DNA of 64,000 bases from Oscillospiraceae bacterium (GCA_017395935.1 JAFQNL010000034.1:22058-86057); one strand, 5' to 3'; positions 38,728 through 48,517 are shown, numbered from the stretch's first letter. Program-made: numbers and translations. Notes: generated by a model from the sequence alone, not told the origin.

Positions 38728-40662
38728 TCAGGAGATCCGGGTGCCCTCGGGGACAGAGTCATCGACCATGATGACCTGGCAGCCGCAGGCGCTGTTGGTT
38801 GCGGCCAGCAGCATACCGTTGCTCATGATGCCTACCAGCTTCTTGGGCTCAAGATTTGCAACGACAATGATCTTCTTGCCGATGAGCTGGTCGGGGGTAT
38901 ATTCGTTCTTGATGCTGGAGACGATGGTGCGCTCACCCAGACCGTCGTTCAGGGTCAGCTTCAGGCAGTTGCGGGAGCTTTCCACGCTGACGCAGTCAAC
39001 TACCTTGCACACCCGCAGATCCAGCTTGGCGAAGTCGTCGATGCTGATATTGTCCTTCAGCTCGGCCACGGGATCGCCGGCCTTCTGCTCAGCGGGAGCA
39101 GACTCGGCCTTGGGAGCCTCAGCCTTGGGGGCGTCTGCCTTCTTCTCGGCGGGCTTGGCGGGCAGATCCAGAGGCTTCATGGTGGGGAAGAGGAGAACGT
39201 CCCGGATGGAATCGCTGCCGGACAGGAGCATGACGCAGCGGTCAATGCCGATGCCCATACCGCCGGTGGGAGGCATACCGTATTCCAGAGCGTTGATGAA
39301 GTCCTCGTCCATCATACCAGCCTCGTCGTCGCCCTTGGCGCGCATCTCGACCTGCTTCTGGAAGCGTTCCTTCTGGTCGATGGGATCGTTGAGCTCGGAG
39401 AAGGCGTTGCACATCTCGCTGCGGCAGATGAACAGCTCGAAGCGTTCGGTCAGCCGGGGATCGGCGGGAGAACGCTTGGACAGGGGGGAGACATCCACGG
39501 GATGCATGGTGATAAAGGTGGGCTGGACCAGCAGACCTTCCACCTTCTGATCGAAGCAGGCGTACAGGTAGTTGCCCCAGGTCTTATCCGTGGTCTCGCC
39601 CAACTCGACGCCCACGCTCTTGGCCAGAGCCTCGGCCTCTTCATCGGTAGAGATGGACATGAAGTCAATACCCAGATACTGCTTGACAGCCTCGTGCATG
39701 GGCAGACGGGCCCAGCCGGGAGCCAGATCCACCTCTTCGCCCAGCCAGGAGACCTTGTAGGTGCCCAGCAGCTTCATGGCGGCAGAGGACAGGAAGTCTT
39801 CCATCAGATCCATCATGTCGTTGAAGTCGGCATAGGCCTCGTACAGCTCCACGGTGGTAAACTCGGGATTATGACGGGTATCCATACCCTCGTTGCGGAA
39901 GATACGGCCCACTTCGTATACCCGCTCCAGACCGCCGACGATGAGGCGCTTCAGATGGAGCTCGGTGGCAATGCGCATGTACATATCAATGTCCAGCGTA
40001 TTGTGGTGGGTGATAAAGGGACGGGCGGTAGCGCCGCCGGAGATGGTATTGAGAACGGGAGTCTCTACCTCCATATAGCCCCGGTTATCCAGGAACTCGC
40101 GGAGATACTTGATGAACTGGCTGCGCAGAGCGAAGGTGTTGCGCACGTCGGGGTTCATGATCAGATCCACATAGCGCTGGCGATAGCGCAGCTCCTTGTC
40201 GGTCAGACCATGGAACTTTTCGGGCAGAGGCAGCAGGCTCTTGGACAGCAGCTTGACCTCGTCGGCCCGGACAGAGGTCTCGCCGGTCTTGGTCTTAAAG
40301 ACATGGCCGGTGACACCGATGATATCGCCGATGTCACACTTCTTGAACCAGCTGTATTCCTCTTCGCCGATCAGATCCTTGCGGACATAGATCTGAATCT
40401 GGCCCACCTTGTCCTGCAGACCGCAGAAACAGACCTTACCCATGCCCCGCTTGAACATGATACGGCCGGCCACGGAGACGACCTGCTCTTCCAGAGCTTC
40501 GTAGTGCTCCAGAATGTCGGTGGTGTGGTGAGTGACGTTGTACTTGGTCAGGGTGAAGGGATCCCGACCGGCGTCCTGAAGGGCAGTCAGCTTATCCCGA
40601 CGGATCTGAAGCAGTTCGCTCAGGCTCTGAGCCTCATCAGGGATATTGTTCTTGTTTGCCAT
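38728..40662 (-). CDS. lysS: Lysyl-tRNA synthetase (class II) with C-terminal tRNA-binding domain
   Basis: Charges tRNA-Lys; 644 residues against about 500 for most bacterial LysRS. The N-terminal anticodon-binding OB domain (about 55-160) and class II core (about 170-495) are intact: FRNEGMDTRHNPEFTTVELY is motif 2 and GMGIGIDRCVMLL motif 3. A 40-residue Ala/Lys/Pro linker (about 497-536) leads to a second OB domain (537-644) of the Trbp111/MetRS C-terminal type (LDLRVCKVVDC, VVANLEPKKLVGIMSNGM). The extra domain should increase tRNA affinity. It follows greA by 25 bases. The ATG at 40662 has a weak AGAAGAGAAAC ribosome site. Confidence 0.95.
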   Translation of the reverse strand: MANKNNIPDEAQSLSELLQIRRDKLTALQDAGRDPFTLTKYNVTHHTTDILEHYEALEEQVVSVAGRIMFKRGMGKVCFCGLQDKVGQIQIYVRKDLIGEEEYSWFKKCDIGDIIGVTGHVFKTKTGETSVRADEVKLLSKSLLPLPEKFHGLTDKELRYRQRYVDLIMNPDVRNTFALRSQFIKYLREFLDNRGYMEVETPVLNTISGGATARPFITHHNTLDIDMYMRIATELHLKRLIVGGLERVYEVGRIFRNEGMDTRHNPEFTTVELYEAYADFNDMMDLMEDFLSSAAMKLLGTYKVSWLGEEVDLAPGWARLPMHEAVKQYLGIDFMSISTDEEAEALAKSVGVELGETTDKTWGNYLYACFDQKVEGLLVQPTFITMHPVDVSPLSKRSPADPRLTERFELFICRSEMCNAFSELNDPIDQKERFQKQVEMRAKGDDEAGMMDEDFINALEYGMPPTGGMGIGIDRCVMLLSGSDSIRDVLLFPTMKPLDLPAKPAEKKADAPKAEAPKAESAPAEQKAGDPVAELKDNISIDDFAKLDLRVCKVVDCVSVESSRNCLKLTLNDGLGERTIVSSIKNEYTPDQLIGKKIIVVANLEPKKLVGIMSNGMLLAATNSACGCQVIMVDDSVPEGTRIS

Positions 40663-40687
40663 AAATGTTTCTCTTCTTTCCAATAAT

Positions 40688-41167
40688 TTAGCGGTTGACA
40701 GTGATATTGACAACGCGGTAGGCGATAGCACCCATGGGAGCGTCCACGGTCACTTCGTCGCCGATTTCCTTGCCCATCAGGGCACGGCCGAAGGGGGATT
40801 CCTCGGAGATACGGCCGCTCATGGGGTCGGCTTCCTGAGAACCGACGATACGGTACTCCTCCTCTTCCTCCAGATCCAGATCCAGAACGGTGACGGTGCA
40901 GCCCAAACCCACTCTGGTATCGTCGGAAGCGCCCTCTTCGATAAGGATATAGTTATCCAGAATGGCCTGGACCTCGGCCTCACGGGAGTAGAGCTTACCC
41001 TGCTCGTTCTTGGCCTCGTCGTACTCGCTGTTTTCGGACAGGTCGCCGAAGGAACGGGCTTCCTTAATCTGCTCGGCCACTTCCTTCTCGCGGACGGTCT
41101 TCATCCATACCATTTCATCCTGCAGCTCTTTCAGACGGGCAGGGGTAAGCTTGACGGGATTTGCCAT
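40688..41167 (-). CDS. greA: Transcription elongation factor GreA
   Basis: Rescues backtracked RNA polymerase by stimulating RNA cleavage; 159 residues. The N-terminal coiled coil carries the functional acidic tip in FGDLSENSEYDEAKNEQ (about residues 40-56), and the C-terminal FKBP-like domain contains SGRISEESPFGRALMGKEIG. The ATG at 41167 follows AAAGGTGATATATC. greA-lysS is a common Firmicutes pair. A promoter at 41282-41310 gives a leader of about 107 bases with two hairpins. Confidence 0.97.
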   Translation of the reverse strand: MANPVKLTPARLKELQDEMVWMKTVREKEVAEQIKEARSFGDLSENSEYDEAKNEQGKLYSREAEVQAILDNYILIEEGASDDTRVGLGCTVTVLDLDLEEEEEYRIVGSQEADPMSGRISEESPFGRALMGKEIGDEVTVDAPMGAIAYRVVNITVNR

Positions 41168-41281
41168 GATATATCACCTTTCTTCGATAAAAGTCAATAA
41201 AATACCCCATTTCTGAGAGGGGAATCCGGCGCCGCCGGAAACTTTCCTATCAAAAATGGCATAATTGTACATTATTGAAAC

Positions 41282-41310
41282 AGTATAGGCTCTTTTGCCC
41301 GGACTGTCAA
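41282..41310 (-). promoter_or_regulatory. Promoter of greA-lysS
   Basis: On the minus strand, consensus -35 TTGACA (41305-41310) and -10 TATACT (41282-41287) are 17 bases apart. The leader between it and greA holds CCGGC/GCCGG and CCCC/GGGG hairpins; the second is followed by TATTTTATT, a weak attenuator-like shape. Confidence 0.85.
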
Positions 41311-41439
41311 GGGGAAGATACCACAAAAGAGGGGGATAAAGAAGGGGAAAAACCGCCGATTCGCCTCTTTTTTGGAAAAAACCAGCTGCGTCTGGAAAAG
41401 TGACGCGTGTTGTGCTAAGCTATAAAATGGTGATGTATC

Positions 41440-43017
41440 ATGATCCAAATCAGTAATATCCGCCTCCCATTGGGAAGCGACCGGCAGCTGCTGGAACGGA
41501 AGCTGGCAAAGCTGCTGCGGGTAGGACAAAGCGAGATCCGGGAGATCCAGCTGGTCAAGCAGTCCATTGATGCCCGAAAAAAGGAAGAACTGAAGCTGGT
41601 CTACACAGTCAACGTCTGCCTGAAGGACGAGGAACTGGCCCTCAAGCGGGCCGGCGGCGGGGCGAAACGACTGGAAAAGAAACCCTATCTCTTTCCGGAG
41701 ACCAGCCCCTGGACGCACAAACCTCCGGTTATAGCCGGAATGGGACCTGCCGGTCTTTTTGCCGCTCTTTATCTGGCCAGAAACGGCATCCCCTCCATTG
41801 TCCTCGAGCGGGGTAAGCCGGTGGAGGAGCGCCAGCGGGATGTGGAGACATTTTGGAGAACAGGTGTGCTGGATACCCGGTCCAACGTCCAGTTCGGCGA
41901 GGGCGGAGCAGGCACCTTCTCTGACGGAAAGCTGACCACCGGAACTCATGACCCCCGGATCGGTGCCGTGCTGGACACGCTGGTGGAGATGGGAGCTCCG
42001 GCCGATGTGGCCTGGTCCTTCCGGCCCCATGTGGGCACAGATATCCTCCGTCAAGTGGTCTCTGCTATCCGCCGGGAACTGATCCGGCTGGGCTGCGATG
42101 TCCGGTTCCAGACCCAGCTTACCGGTCTGCGGATTGCCGGCGGCCGGCTGGAAGGGGTAGAGACACAGTGCGGACAACAGCGGGAGTATATCCCCACAGA
42201 GCATCTGATTCTGGCTCCCGGTCATTCTGCCCGGGATACCTTTGCCATGCTCTGTCAATCCGGCCTTGCCATGGAGCAGAAGCCGTTTGCCATCGGCGTG
42301 CGCATCGAGCACAGCCAGCAGGCTATCAGCTTTGCCCAGTACGGCGAGGCATACCGGCATCTGCCGCCCAGCGATTACCATCTCTCCTGCCATCTGCCCA
42401 ATGGACGCAGTGCCTTCTCCTTCTGCGTCTGTCCCGGCGGTCTGGTAGTAGCCTCAGCTTCGGAAGCGGGGCGTCTGGTCACCAACGGCATGAGCTACCG
42501 GGCCCGGGATGGGGAGAATATCAACGGCGGCTTTCTGGTGGGAGTGGGGCCCGGCGACTATCCCGGCTCTGATCCTATGGCAGGCGTCCGCTTCCAGCAA
42601 TGCTGGGAGGAGGCAGCTTATGAGCTGGGCGGGAAAAACTTCCATGCGCCGGCTCAGCTGGTGGGCGACTTTTTGTCTGGCCGAGCCTCCGCTCAGGCAG
42701 GCGCCGTCCGGCCTACCTATCAACCCGGCGTCCGCTGGACCGATGTGTCCGGCTGCCTGCCTGGCTATGTTTCTGAGACCCTGCAGGGGGCGCTGCCTGT
42801 CTTTGACCGGAAAGTAAAGGGCTTTGCTCATCCGGAGGCGGTGCTCACCGGCATTGAAAGCCGATCCTCTTCTCCGCTGCGAATCCTACGGGACGAAAGC
42901 TGTCAGTCCAATGTTCAGGGTATTTACCCCTGCGGCGAAGGCTGCGGTTACGCAGGCGGCATCATGAGCGCTGCCGTGGATGGAATCCGAATTGCCGAAG
43001 CGGTGGCACGAGGCTAG
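41440..43017 (+). CDS. FAD-dependent oxidoreductase (COG2509-type dehydrogenase)
   Basis: A 525-residue NAD(P)/FAD-dependent flavoprotein of unassigned substrate. An N-terminal domain of about 90 residues with several basic stretches precedes the FAD-binding Rossmann fold: VIAGMGPAGLFAALYLARNG (about residues 97-116) with the end-of-strand Glu in IVLERG. NVQFGEGGAGTFSDGKLTTG and the C-terminal YPCGEGCGYAGGIMSAAVDGI are signatures of this group. The ATG at 41440 has GGTGATG shortly before it; a clear promoter was not found, although TGCTAAGCT (41413-41421) could be an extended -10. It is followed after 44 bases by an AEC transporter gene. Confidence 0.88.
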   Translation: MIQISNIRLPLGSDRQLLERKLAKLLRVGQSEIREIQLVKQSIDARKKEELKLVYTVNVCLKDEELALKRAGGGAKRLEKKPYLFPETSPWTHKPPVIAGMGPAGLFAALYLARNGIPSIVLERGKPVEERQRDVETFWRTGVLDTRSNVQFGEGGAGTFSDGKLTTGTHDPRIGAVLDTLVEMGAPADVAWSFRPHVGTDILRQVVSAIRRELIRLGCDVRFQTQLTGLRIAGGRLEGVETQCGQQREYIPTEHLILAPGHSARDTFAMLCQSGLAMEQKPFAIGVRIEHSQQAISFAQYGEAYRHLPPSDYHLSCHLPNGRSAFSFCVCPGGLVVASASEAGRLVTNGMSYRARDGENINGGFLVGVGPGDYPGSDPMAGVRFQQCWEEAAYELGGKNFHAPAQLVGDFLSGRASAQAGAVRPTYQPGVRWTDVSGCLPGYVSETLQGALPVFDRKVKGFAHPEAVLTGIESRSSSPLRILRDESCQSNVQGIYPCGEGCGYAGGIMSAAVDGIRIAEAVARG

Positions 43018-43061
43018 CCTTCGCCGCAGCACAGGAATCAAGAATAAGAAAAGAGAGAATT

Positions 43062-43988
43062 ATGGTCGCCTATCTGCTCATTCGTAAGATTGCTCAGCTG
43101 TTTCTGATGATGGCTCTGGGCTTTGGTCTGGTTAAACTGAAGGTACTCAAGGCCGATGAGAGCGCAGTGCTCTCCCGACTCTGCCTGTATCTGCTCATGC
43201 CCTGCGTGATCCTCAACGCTTTTCAGGTGGACTACTCCGACTCCCTCCGGGACGGAATGTTCCTTGCCTTTGGAGCGGCAGTCTGCTGTTATGCCCTGCT
43301 GCTGACGCTGGACCAGATGGGCAGTCGCCTGCTCCGGCTGGATGAGGTGGAGCGGGCCTCTGTCCTCTACTCCAACGCGGCAAACCTGATTATCCCCATC
43401 GTCTCCTCTGTGCTGGGGCCGGAATGGGTGGTCTATACCAGCGCCTTTATCACCGTCCAACAGGCCTTTGTCTGGACGCAGGGAGTCAAGCTTTTTTCTG
43501 AAGACGGCACCTTCCGGTGGAAGAAAGTCTTCCAGAACATCAATGTTATCTTTATCTGTCTGGGTATCGTCCTGCTCATTACCGGACTTCGGCTGCCCCC
43601 TGTCCTCGGAGAGGTTACCGAGTCGGTAGGCAATATGGTGGGGCCCACCTCTATGTTTGTCACTGGTATGCTGATCGCCAAGACCGACCTGAAGCGGATT
43701 TTCGCCAAGAGCCGGATCTGGCTGGTGCTGCTGCTGCGGATGATAGTTGCGCCCGGCCTGACACTGCTGCTGATCAAGCTCAGTGGCGCTGCCGGACTGG
43801 TGGAAAACGGCCGTATGATCCTGATGGTGGTCTTTTTGGCCGCCTGCTCTCCCTCCGCTGCCACCGTTACCCAATTCTCCCAGATTTACCACAAGGACGC
43901 CGAGTATGCCGGAGCCATCAATATTCTGACAACGCTGGCCTGTATTGTGACCATGCCGGCCTTTGTCTGGTTGTACGAGCTGCTGTGA
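43062..43988 (+). CDS. AEC family transporter (auxin efflux carrier fold)
   Basis: A 308-residue inner-membrane transporter with about ten membrane segments in two halves. Family features are LCLYLLMPCVILNAF in segment 2 (about residues 45-59), the NAANLIIPIV stretch (about 109-118), and the PSAATVTQFSQIYHKDAEYA block (about 270-289) near the C-terminus. Bacterial members export or import carboxylates such as malate. The ATG at 43062 follows AAAGAGAGAATT. It lies between the FAD oxidoreductase and the methyltransferase with short gaps, which suggests one transcript. Confidence 0.92.
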   Translation: MVAYLLIRKIAQLFLMMALGFGLVKLKVLKADESAVLSRLCLYLLMPCVILNAFQVDYSDSLRDGMFLAFGAAVCCYALLLTLDQMGSRLLRLDEVERASVLYSNAANLIIPIVSSVLGPEWVVYTSAFITVQQAFVWTQGVKLFSEDGTFRWKKVFQNINVIFICLGIVLLITGLRLPPVLGEVTESVGNMVGPTSMFVTGMLIAKTDLKRIFAKSRIWLVLLLRMIVAPGLTLLLIKLSGAAGLVENGRMILMVVFLAACSPSAATVTQFSQIYHKDAEYAGAINILTTLACIVTMPAFVWLYELL

Positions 43989-43998
43989 GGAGGGCGCT

Positions 43999-44769
43999 AT
44001 GAACGAGTTGAATGTAAAACTGTCTCTCGCTCCAGGAGCTGATCCGGAACGGGCGGAGCGACTGCGAGCCCTCTTTCCGATGGGAGAGGGGGAGGCCGAC
44101 GGGCTGACGCTGGAACTGGACGGGGAGGGGCTTTCCCTCCGATGGGAGGATCAGGTTCTTCGGGGTGATTTCGCCCGGCTGTTGCCCCGGCTTCGGGGCG
44201 GCGTGTCCGGAGAACTGCTGGTCCGGGCCGCGAAAATCAAGAACCTTCCGGGACAACAGACGGTGCTGGATGCCACAGCCGGTCTGGGTGAGGACTCCTT
44301 TCTGCTGGCTGCCGCCGGATTTCGGGTGAAGATGTACGAGCGGAATCCGGTCATTGGACTGCTGCTGGCCGACGCACTGGAGCGGGCCGGCAGACGGAGC
44401 GAGCTGGCGGAGATCGCCGGACGTATGGAGCTGGTCGTGGGAGACAGTATTGAGGCAATGAAAGAGCTGAAGCAGGCGCCGGACGTCATTCTGCTGGACC
44501 CCATGTTTCCTGAGCGGCAGAAGAGTGCTCTGGTTAAAAAGAAGCTTCAGATCATCCAGAAGCTGGAGATCCCCTGCAATGATGAAAGAGAACTGTTGGC
44601 GACAGCCATGGCCGTCGGAGCCAGACGTCTGGTCATCAAGCGTCCGCCCAAAGGACCGTGGCTGGCTGGCTTCAAACCTGACTACTCCATTCAGGGCAAA
44701 GCGGTTCGCTTTGACTGCGTTGCCGCTCCGGCGGACAAGCTGAACAAGCTGCTGGCTGGAGGAAAATAA
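43999..44769 (+). CDS. Class I SAM-dependent methyltransferase, RsmJ-like
   Basis: A 256-residue protein resembling RsmJ, the 16S rRNA m2G1516 methyltransferase. The SAM-binding motif is VLDATAGLGEDSFLLAAAGF (about residues 90-109), followed by KMYERNPVIGLLLADALERA. The motif IV-like VILLDPMFPERQKSAL (about 160-175) and the late VIKRPPKGPWL are both characteristic of this family. The ATG at 43999 follows TGAGGAGGGCGCT, ten bases after the transporter stop. The rRNA role is inferred from family membership. Confidence 0.88.
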   Translation: MNELNVKLSLAPGADPERAERLRALFPMGEGEADGLTLELDGEGLSLRWEDQVLRGDFARLLPRLRGGVSGELLVRAAKIKNLPGQQTVLDATAGLGEDSFLLAAAGFRVKMYERNPVIGLLLADALERAGRRSELAEIAGRMELVVGDSIEAMKELKQAPDVILLDPMFPERQKSALVKKKLQIIQKLEIPCNDERELLATAMAVGARRLVIKRPPKGPWLAGFKPDYSIQGKAVRFDCVAAPADKLNKLLAGGK

Positions 44770-44782
44770 CAGACACTGCTGG

Positions 44783-44808
44783 AAAAGAGCCTTTGAGAAG
44801 GCTCTTTT
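44783..44808 (+). terminator. Terminator after the RsmJ-like gene
   Basis: AAAAGAGCCTT (44783-44793) pairs with AAGGCTCTTTT (44798-44808) with a four-base loop; CGTCATTTTTA follows. Confidence 0.8.
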
Positions 44809-44864
44809 CGTCATTTTTAGCCATGAAAGAATGGGAAAACGTCCCCAATTTGCCGGAAACTGCA

Positions 44865-44893
44865 TTGCAAAACCCGGCTGAAACTGATATAAT
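44865..44893 (+). promoter_or_regulatory. Promoter of the smc operon
   Basis: -35 TTGCAA (44865-44870) and consensus -10 TATAAT (44888-44893) with 17 bases between, 40 bases before the smc GTG. Confidence 0.8.
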
Positions 44894-44933
44894 AAACTGT
44901 CATGCTATTGAATAGAGCAAGCGAGGTGCGAAC

Positions 44934-47900
44934 GTGTACTTAAAAGCACTGGAAATACAGGGGTTCAAGTCCTTTCCGGACAAGACGGTCTTGAGCTTTA
45001 ACGAGCCCATCACTGCCATTGTGGGCCCGAACGGAAGCGGAAAGTCCAATATCTCCGATGCCATTCGCTGGGTCATGGGCGAGCAGTCGACCAAGGCGCT
45101 CCGGGGCGGCAAGATGGAGGACGTGATCTTCGGCGGCACCCTCAAGCGAAAGCAGACGGGCTATGCCGAGGTCTCCCTCATTCTGGACAACTCTGCCGGT
45201 TTGCTCTCTATGGAGGAGAGCGAGGTCATGGTGACCCGCCGGTATTACCGCTCCGGCGACAGTGAATACTATATCAACCGTCAGTCCTGCCGGCTGCGGG
45301 ATATCAACGAACTCTTCATGGATACCGGTCTGGGCAGAGAGGGCTACTCCATTATCGGCCAGGGCAAGATCGACGAGATCCTTTCCACCCGCGGCCAGGA
45401 GCGCCGGGCTGTTTTTGAGGAGGCTGCCGGGATCTCCCGTTTCCGCCATCGGAAAGAGGAGGCTGAGCGAAAGCTGGAAAAGACGGCCGATAACCTGACC
45501 CGGATTGGGGACAAGATCTCTGAGCTGGAACTGCAGGTGGAGCCTCTGCGCCAGCAGGCGGAAAAAGCCAGAGAATATCTGGTCTATCGGGATGAGCTGC
45601 GCGGGCTGGAGATTTCGGTCTGGATGGAGCAGCTGGACCGGCTGCGTCAGAACAACCGGAAGCTGCTGAGCGACTATGAAGAGGCCTGCCGCCAGCGGGA
45701 CGAAGCCGCTGCCGCACAGGCGGAGTTCTACGCTCGCAGTGAGGAACTCTCCGCCCAGATGCGGGAACTGGACGTGGAGGCCGATCGGCTGCGCACCGTC
45801 CAGTCCGGATTGGCCGGTCAGGCTGCTGAGCAGGAGTCGGAGATTGCCATCCTGAAAAATCAGATCCAGAACAATCTGGAAAATGCGCAGCGACTGAACC
45901 GGGAGCTGGATCAGCAGGAAGGCCGGGCCGACTCGGTGGCCGAACAGATCGCTCAGCGGGAAGCTCGACTTGCCCAGATCCGGGATCAGCGGCAGGAGAG
46001 CGAACAGGAGCTGTCTCAGCTGGAGCAAAAGGAGAAGGAACTCTCCCGTGAAGTTGGAAAGCTGAGCTACCGGCTGGAGGCCCTTCGCCAGCGAGAGGCG
46101 ATGGAAACGGCCTCGGCCGCCGATGCCAGAGCGCTGCTGTCCGCTCTGGCCGCGGCACAGCAGGAGGTGCTGGACCGGGAGACCGCGGTTGAAAGCCAAC
46201 TGCAGGAGAATAGCCAGCGCCTTGCCGGTATCCGTCAGGAGTCGGAGGATAAGCAGGCAGAGCTGGATCAGGCCAAAGAAAAGACTCAGGAACTGACTAA
46301 TCAGATCAGCGGCTATCAGCTCCGGCATCAGATGCGTCAGCGCCGTCTGGAGGCGTGTACCGATCAGGCCAACCGACTGCTGATGGAGGATAATAATCTC
46401 CAAAGCCGAATCCATATGCTCTCGGAAATGGAAAAAATGTACGAGGGCTATTCCAAGGCTGTCAAGGTGGTCATGCAGGCTGCCGGACGCGGCCAACTAA
46501 AGAATATCCACGGCCCGGTGGCCTCCCTGCTCCGGGTAAGTGATGAATATACCCTTGCCATAGAGATTGCGCTGGGCGGCGCCATGCAGAATATTGTTGT
46601 GGAACGCTCGGAGGATGGCAAGGCGGCCATTGAGTATCTGAAGCGGCGGGACGGAGGCCGGGCAACCTTCCTGCCCATCTCCGATATCCGGCCCGGCCAG
46701 CTCAATGAGCGGGGGCTGGAGGAGGAGTACGGCTTTGTAGGCGTTGCCAGCCAGTTGATCCGCTACGACAGCCGGTACGAAAAGATTTTCTCCAACCTGC
46801 TGGGCCGTGTGGTCATCTGTGAGGAGATGAGCGATGCAATCCGCATGGCCAGGAAGTATGGCCACCGCTTTAAGATCGTCACGCTGGACGGTCAGGTGGT
46901 CAATCCCGGCGGCTCTATGACCGGTGGCTCGGCCAACCGGAACGCAGGCATCCTCTCCCGGGCCGGTGAGCTTGAGCGGCTCAAGGCCCAGGCGGCAGGA
47001 GTCAGCGAGAGCCTGGAGAAGGCCAGAAAAATTCTGAATGACGCCAAACGGGAGACGGCAGCCGCCGCCTACGAGGTGGAAGCTGCGCAGAGCGCCAAAC
47101 GGGAGCAGGACGACCTGATCCTCCGGCTGGAAGGTGAAATGGGCCAGTATCGAATCCTTATAGGCGCGCTGGAAGAACAGATCGCTGCCCTTCGGTCCGA
47201 GCGGGACAGCCTGACCGAGCGCAGCCGTCAGGTGGAGGAGGACAGCCGTCAGGCTGAGGCGAGGATTGCTGAGCTGGACGGTAAGGCACAGGCTACCCGG
47301 GAAGAGAGCGCCGGCGCGGAAAGCGGACAGAGTGAATACCGGGCTCGCCAGGACCGGCTGACCCAGCAGATCTCCGCTCTCCGGGCAGAACAGGCTGCGC
47401 TGGAGGCGGAAGAAGGGGCCGTTATGCAGGCGCTGGGTGAGCTCCGGACTATGGCACGGGATATCTCCGGCGACCGGGAGACCCGTCTGGATCAGATCCG
47501 GGAATACGAAGAAAGAAACGATTCTCTCCGTGGCCGGATCCAGCACCGGGAGCAGGCTTTGACCGCTCTGCGCCAGCGCCAGAGAGAGCAGGAGCAGATC
47601 GTGGAAGAGCTCAACCGCCAGAAGCTGGAGCTGGAAGGACAGCGCAACCGGGCTGACCGCAGTTCTCGTGAAAAGGGACAGGAACTGGTGCTCATGGAGC
47701 GGGAATGCGCCCAGCTGGAGAGCCGGAAGGCGCAGGCGGCGACAGAGGAAAAGCAGCTGCTGGACAAGCTTTGGGATAACTATGAGCTCAGTTACGACGG
47801 GGCCAAAAGCCAGCGCCAGGAGCTGGAGTCAATGGCCAAGGCCAGCCGGCGGATCGGCGAACTGAAGCGGAAGATCTCCTCTCTGGGTCATGTAAATGTG

Positions 47901-48509
47901 GGCGCGATTGACGACTTCAAGCGGGTCAATGAGCGCTACGAGTATCTGACTGGCCAGCGGGATGACGTGGAGAAGGCCAAGCGTGAGCTGGAGACCATTA
48001 TCGGTGGCATCACCTCCGAGATGGAGAAAATCTTCTCCCAGCAATTCAGCCGGATCGGCGAAGCGTTTGCCCTCACCTTTACCCAGCTCTTCGGCGGCGG
48101 CAAAGCTACACTGGAGCTCTCCGACCCCAAAGATATTCTGAACTGCGACATTGAGATCAAGGTCCAGCCCCCCGGAAAAGCATTGAAGATTCTCAGTCTG
48201 CTCTCCGGCGGCGAAAAGGCCTTTGTAGCCATTGCCCTCTACTTCGCCTTCCTGAAGGTTCGTCCCACGCCCTTTGTGGTCATGGATGAGATTGAGGCAG
48301 CTCTGGACGAGAGCAACGTGGTCCGCTTTGCCCGATATATGCGCGGCATGACTGACAGAACTCAGTTCATCTGTATTACCCACCGCCGGGGTACCATGGA
48401 AGAGGCTGATGTCCTCTATGGCGTGACCATGCAGGAGAAGGGCGTCAGCAAAATGCTTACCATCAATCTCAACGACGTTGAGAAGGAACTGGGCATCAAG
48501 TCTGAATGA
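44934..48509 (+). CDS. smc: Chromosome segregation protein SMC
   Basis: Structural maintenance of chromosomes ATPase, 1191 residues. The N-terminal head begins YLKALEIQGFKSFPDKT and carries Walker A GPNGSGKS (residues 31-38). A long Gln/Glu/Arg-rich coiled coil is split by the hinge at about residues 500-690, which includes GGRATFLPIS and the Gly-rich NPGGSMTGGS. The C-terminal head has the signature LSGGEK (from 1090) and Walker B VVMDEIEAALD. Start GTG at 44934 follows GCGAGGTGCGAAC. It is the first gene of a long rightward run and is paired with ftsY as in Bacillus. Confidence 0.98.
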   Translation: MYLKALEIQGFKSFPDKTVLSFNEPITAIVGPNGSGKSNISDAIRWVMGEQSTKALRGGKMEDVIFGGTLKRKQTGYAEVSLILDNSAGLLSMEESEVMVTRRYYRSGDSEYYINRQSCRLRDINELFMDTGLGREGYSIIGQGKIDEILSTRGQERRAVFEEAAGISRFRHRKEEAERKLEKTADNLTRIGDKISELELQVEPLRQQAEKAREYLVYRDELRGLEISVWMEQLDRLRQNNRKLLSDYEEACRQRDEAAAAQAEFYARSEELSAQMRELDVEADRLRTVQSGLAGQAAEQESEIAILKNQIQNNLENAQRLNRELDQQEGRADSVAEQIAQREARLAQIRDQRQESEQELSQLEQKEKELSREVGKLSYRLEALRQREAMETASAADARALLSALAAAQQEVLDRETAVESQLQENSQRLAGIRQESEDKQAELDQAKEKTQELTNQISGYQLRHQMRQRRLEACTDQANRLLMEDNNLQSRIHMLSEMEKMYEGYSKAVKVVMQAAGRGQLKNIHGPVASLLRVSDEYTLAIEIALGGAMQNIVVERSEDGKAAIEYLKRRDGGRATFLPISDIRPGQLNERGLEEEYGFVGVASQLIRYDSRYEKIFSNLLGRVVICEEMSDAIRMARKYGHRFKIVTLDGQVVNPGGSMTGGSANRNAGILSRAGELERLKAQAAGVSESLEKARKILNDAKRETAAAAYEVEAAQSAKREQDDLILRLEGEMGQYRILIGALEEQIAALRSERDSLTERSRQVEEDSRQAEARIAELDGKAQATREESAGAESGQSEYRARQDRLTQQISALRAEQAALEAEEGAVMQALGELRTMARDISGDRETRLDQIREYEERNDSLRGRIQHREQALTALRQRQREQEQIVEELNRQKLELEGQRNRADRSSREKGQELVLMERECAQLESRKAQAATEEKQLLDKLWDNYELSYDGAKSQRQELESMAKASRRIGELKRKISSLGHVNVGAIDDFKRVNERYEYLTGQRDDVEKAKRELETIIGGITSEMEKIFSQQFSRIGEAFALTFTQLFGGGKATLELSDPKDILNCDIEIKVQPPGKALKILSLLSGGEKAFVAIALYFAFLKVRPTPFVVMDEIEAALDESNVVRFARYMRGMTDRTQFICITHRRGTMEEADVLYGVTMQEKGVSKMLTINLNDVEKELGIKSE

Positions 48510-48517
48510 GAAAGAAC

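Noticed and set aside
38722-40686. Open frame of 654 codons on the plus strand opposite lysS
   Set aside because: It mirrors a conserved LysRS and has low-complexity His/Gly/Leu-rich sequence typical of the antisense of GC-rich genes. No ribosome site.
41168-41281. Possible attenuator before greA-lysS
   Set aside because: The CCCC/GGGG stem is only four pairs and the following T-run is broken, so it is noted in the promoter entry but not called a terminator.
44853-44875. GCCGG/CCGGC repeat around the smc -35 box as another case of a promoter in an inverted repeat
   Set aside because: Only five base pairs over a 17-base gap in GC-rich DNA, which is expected by chance.
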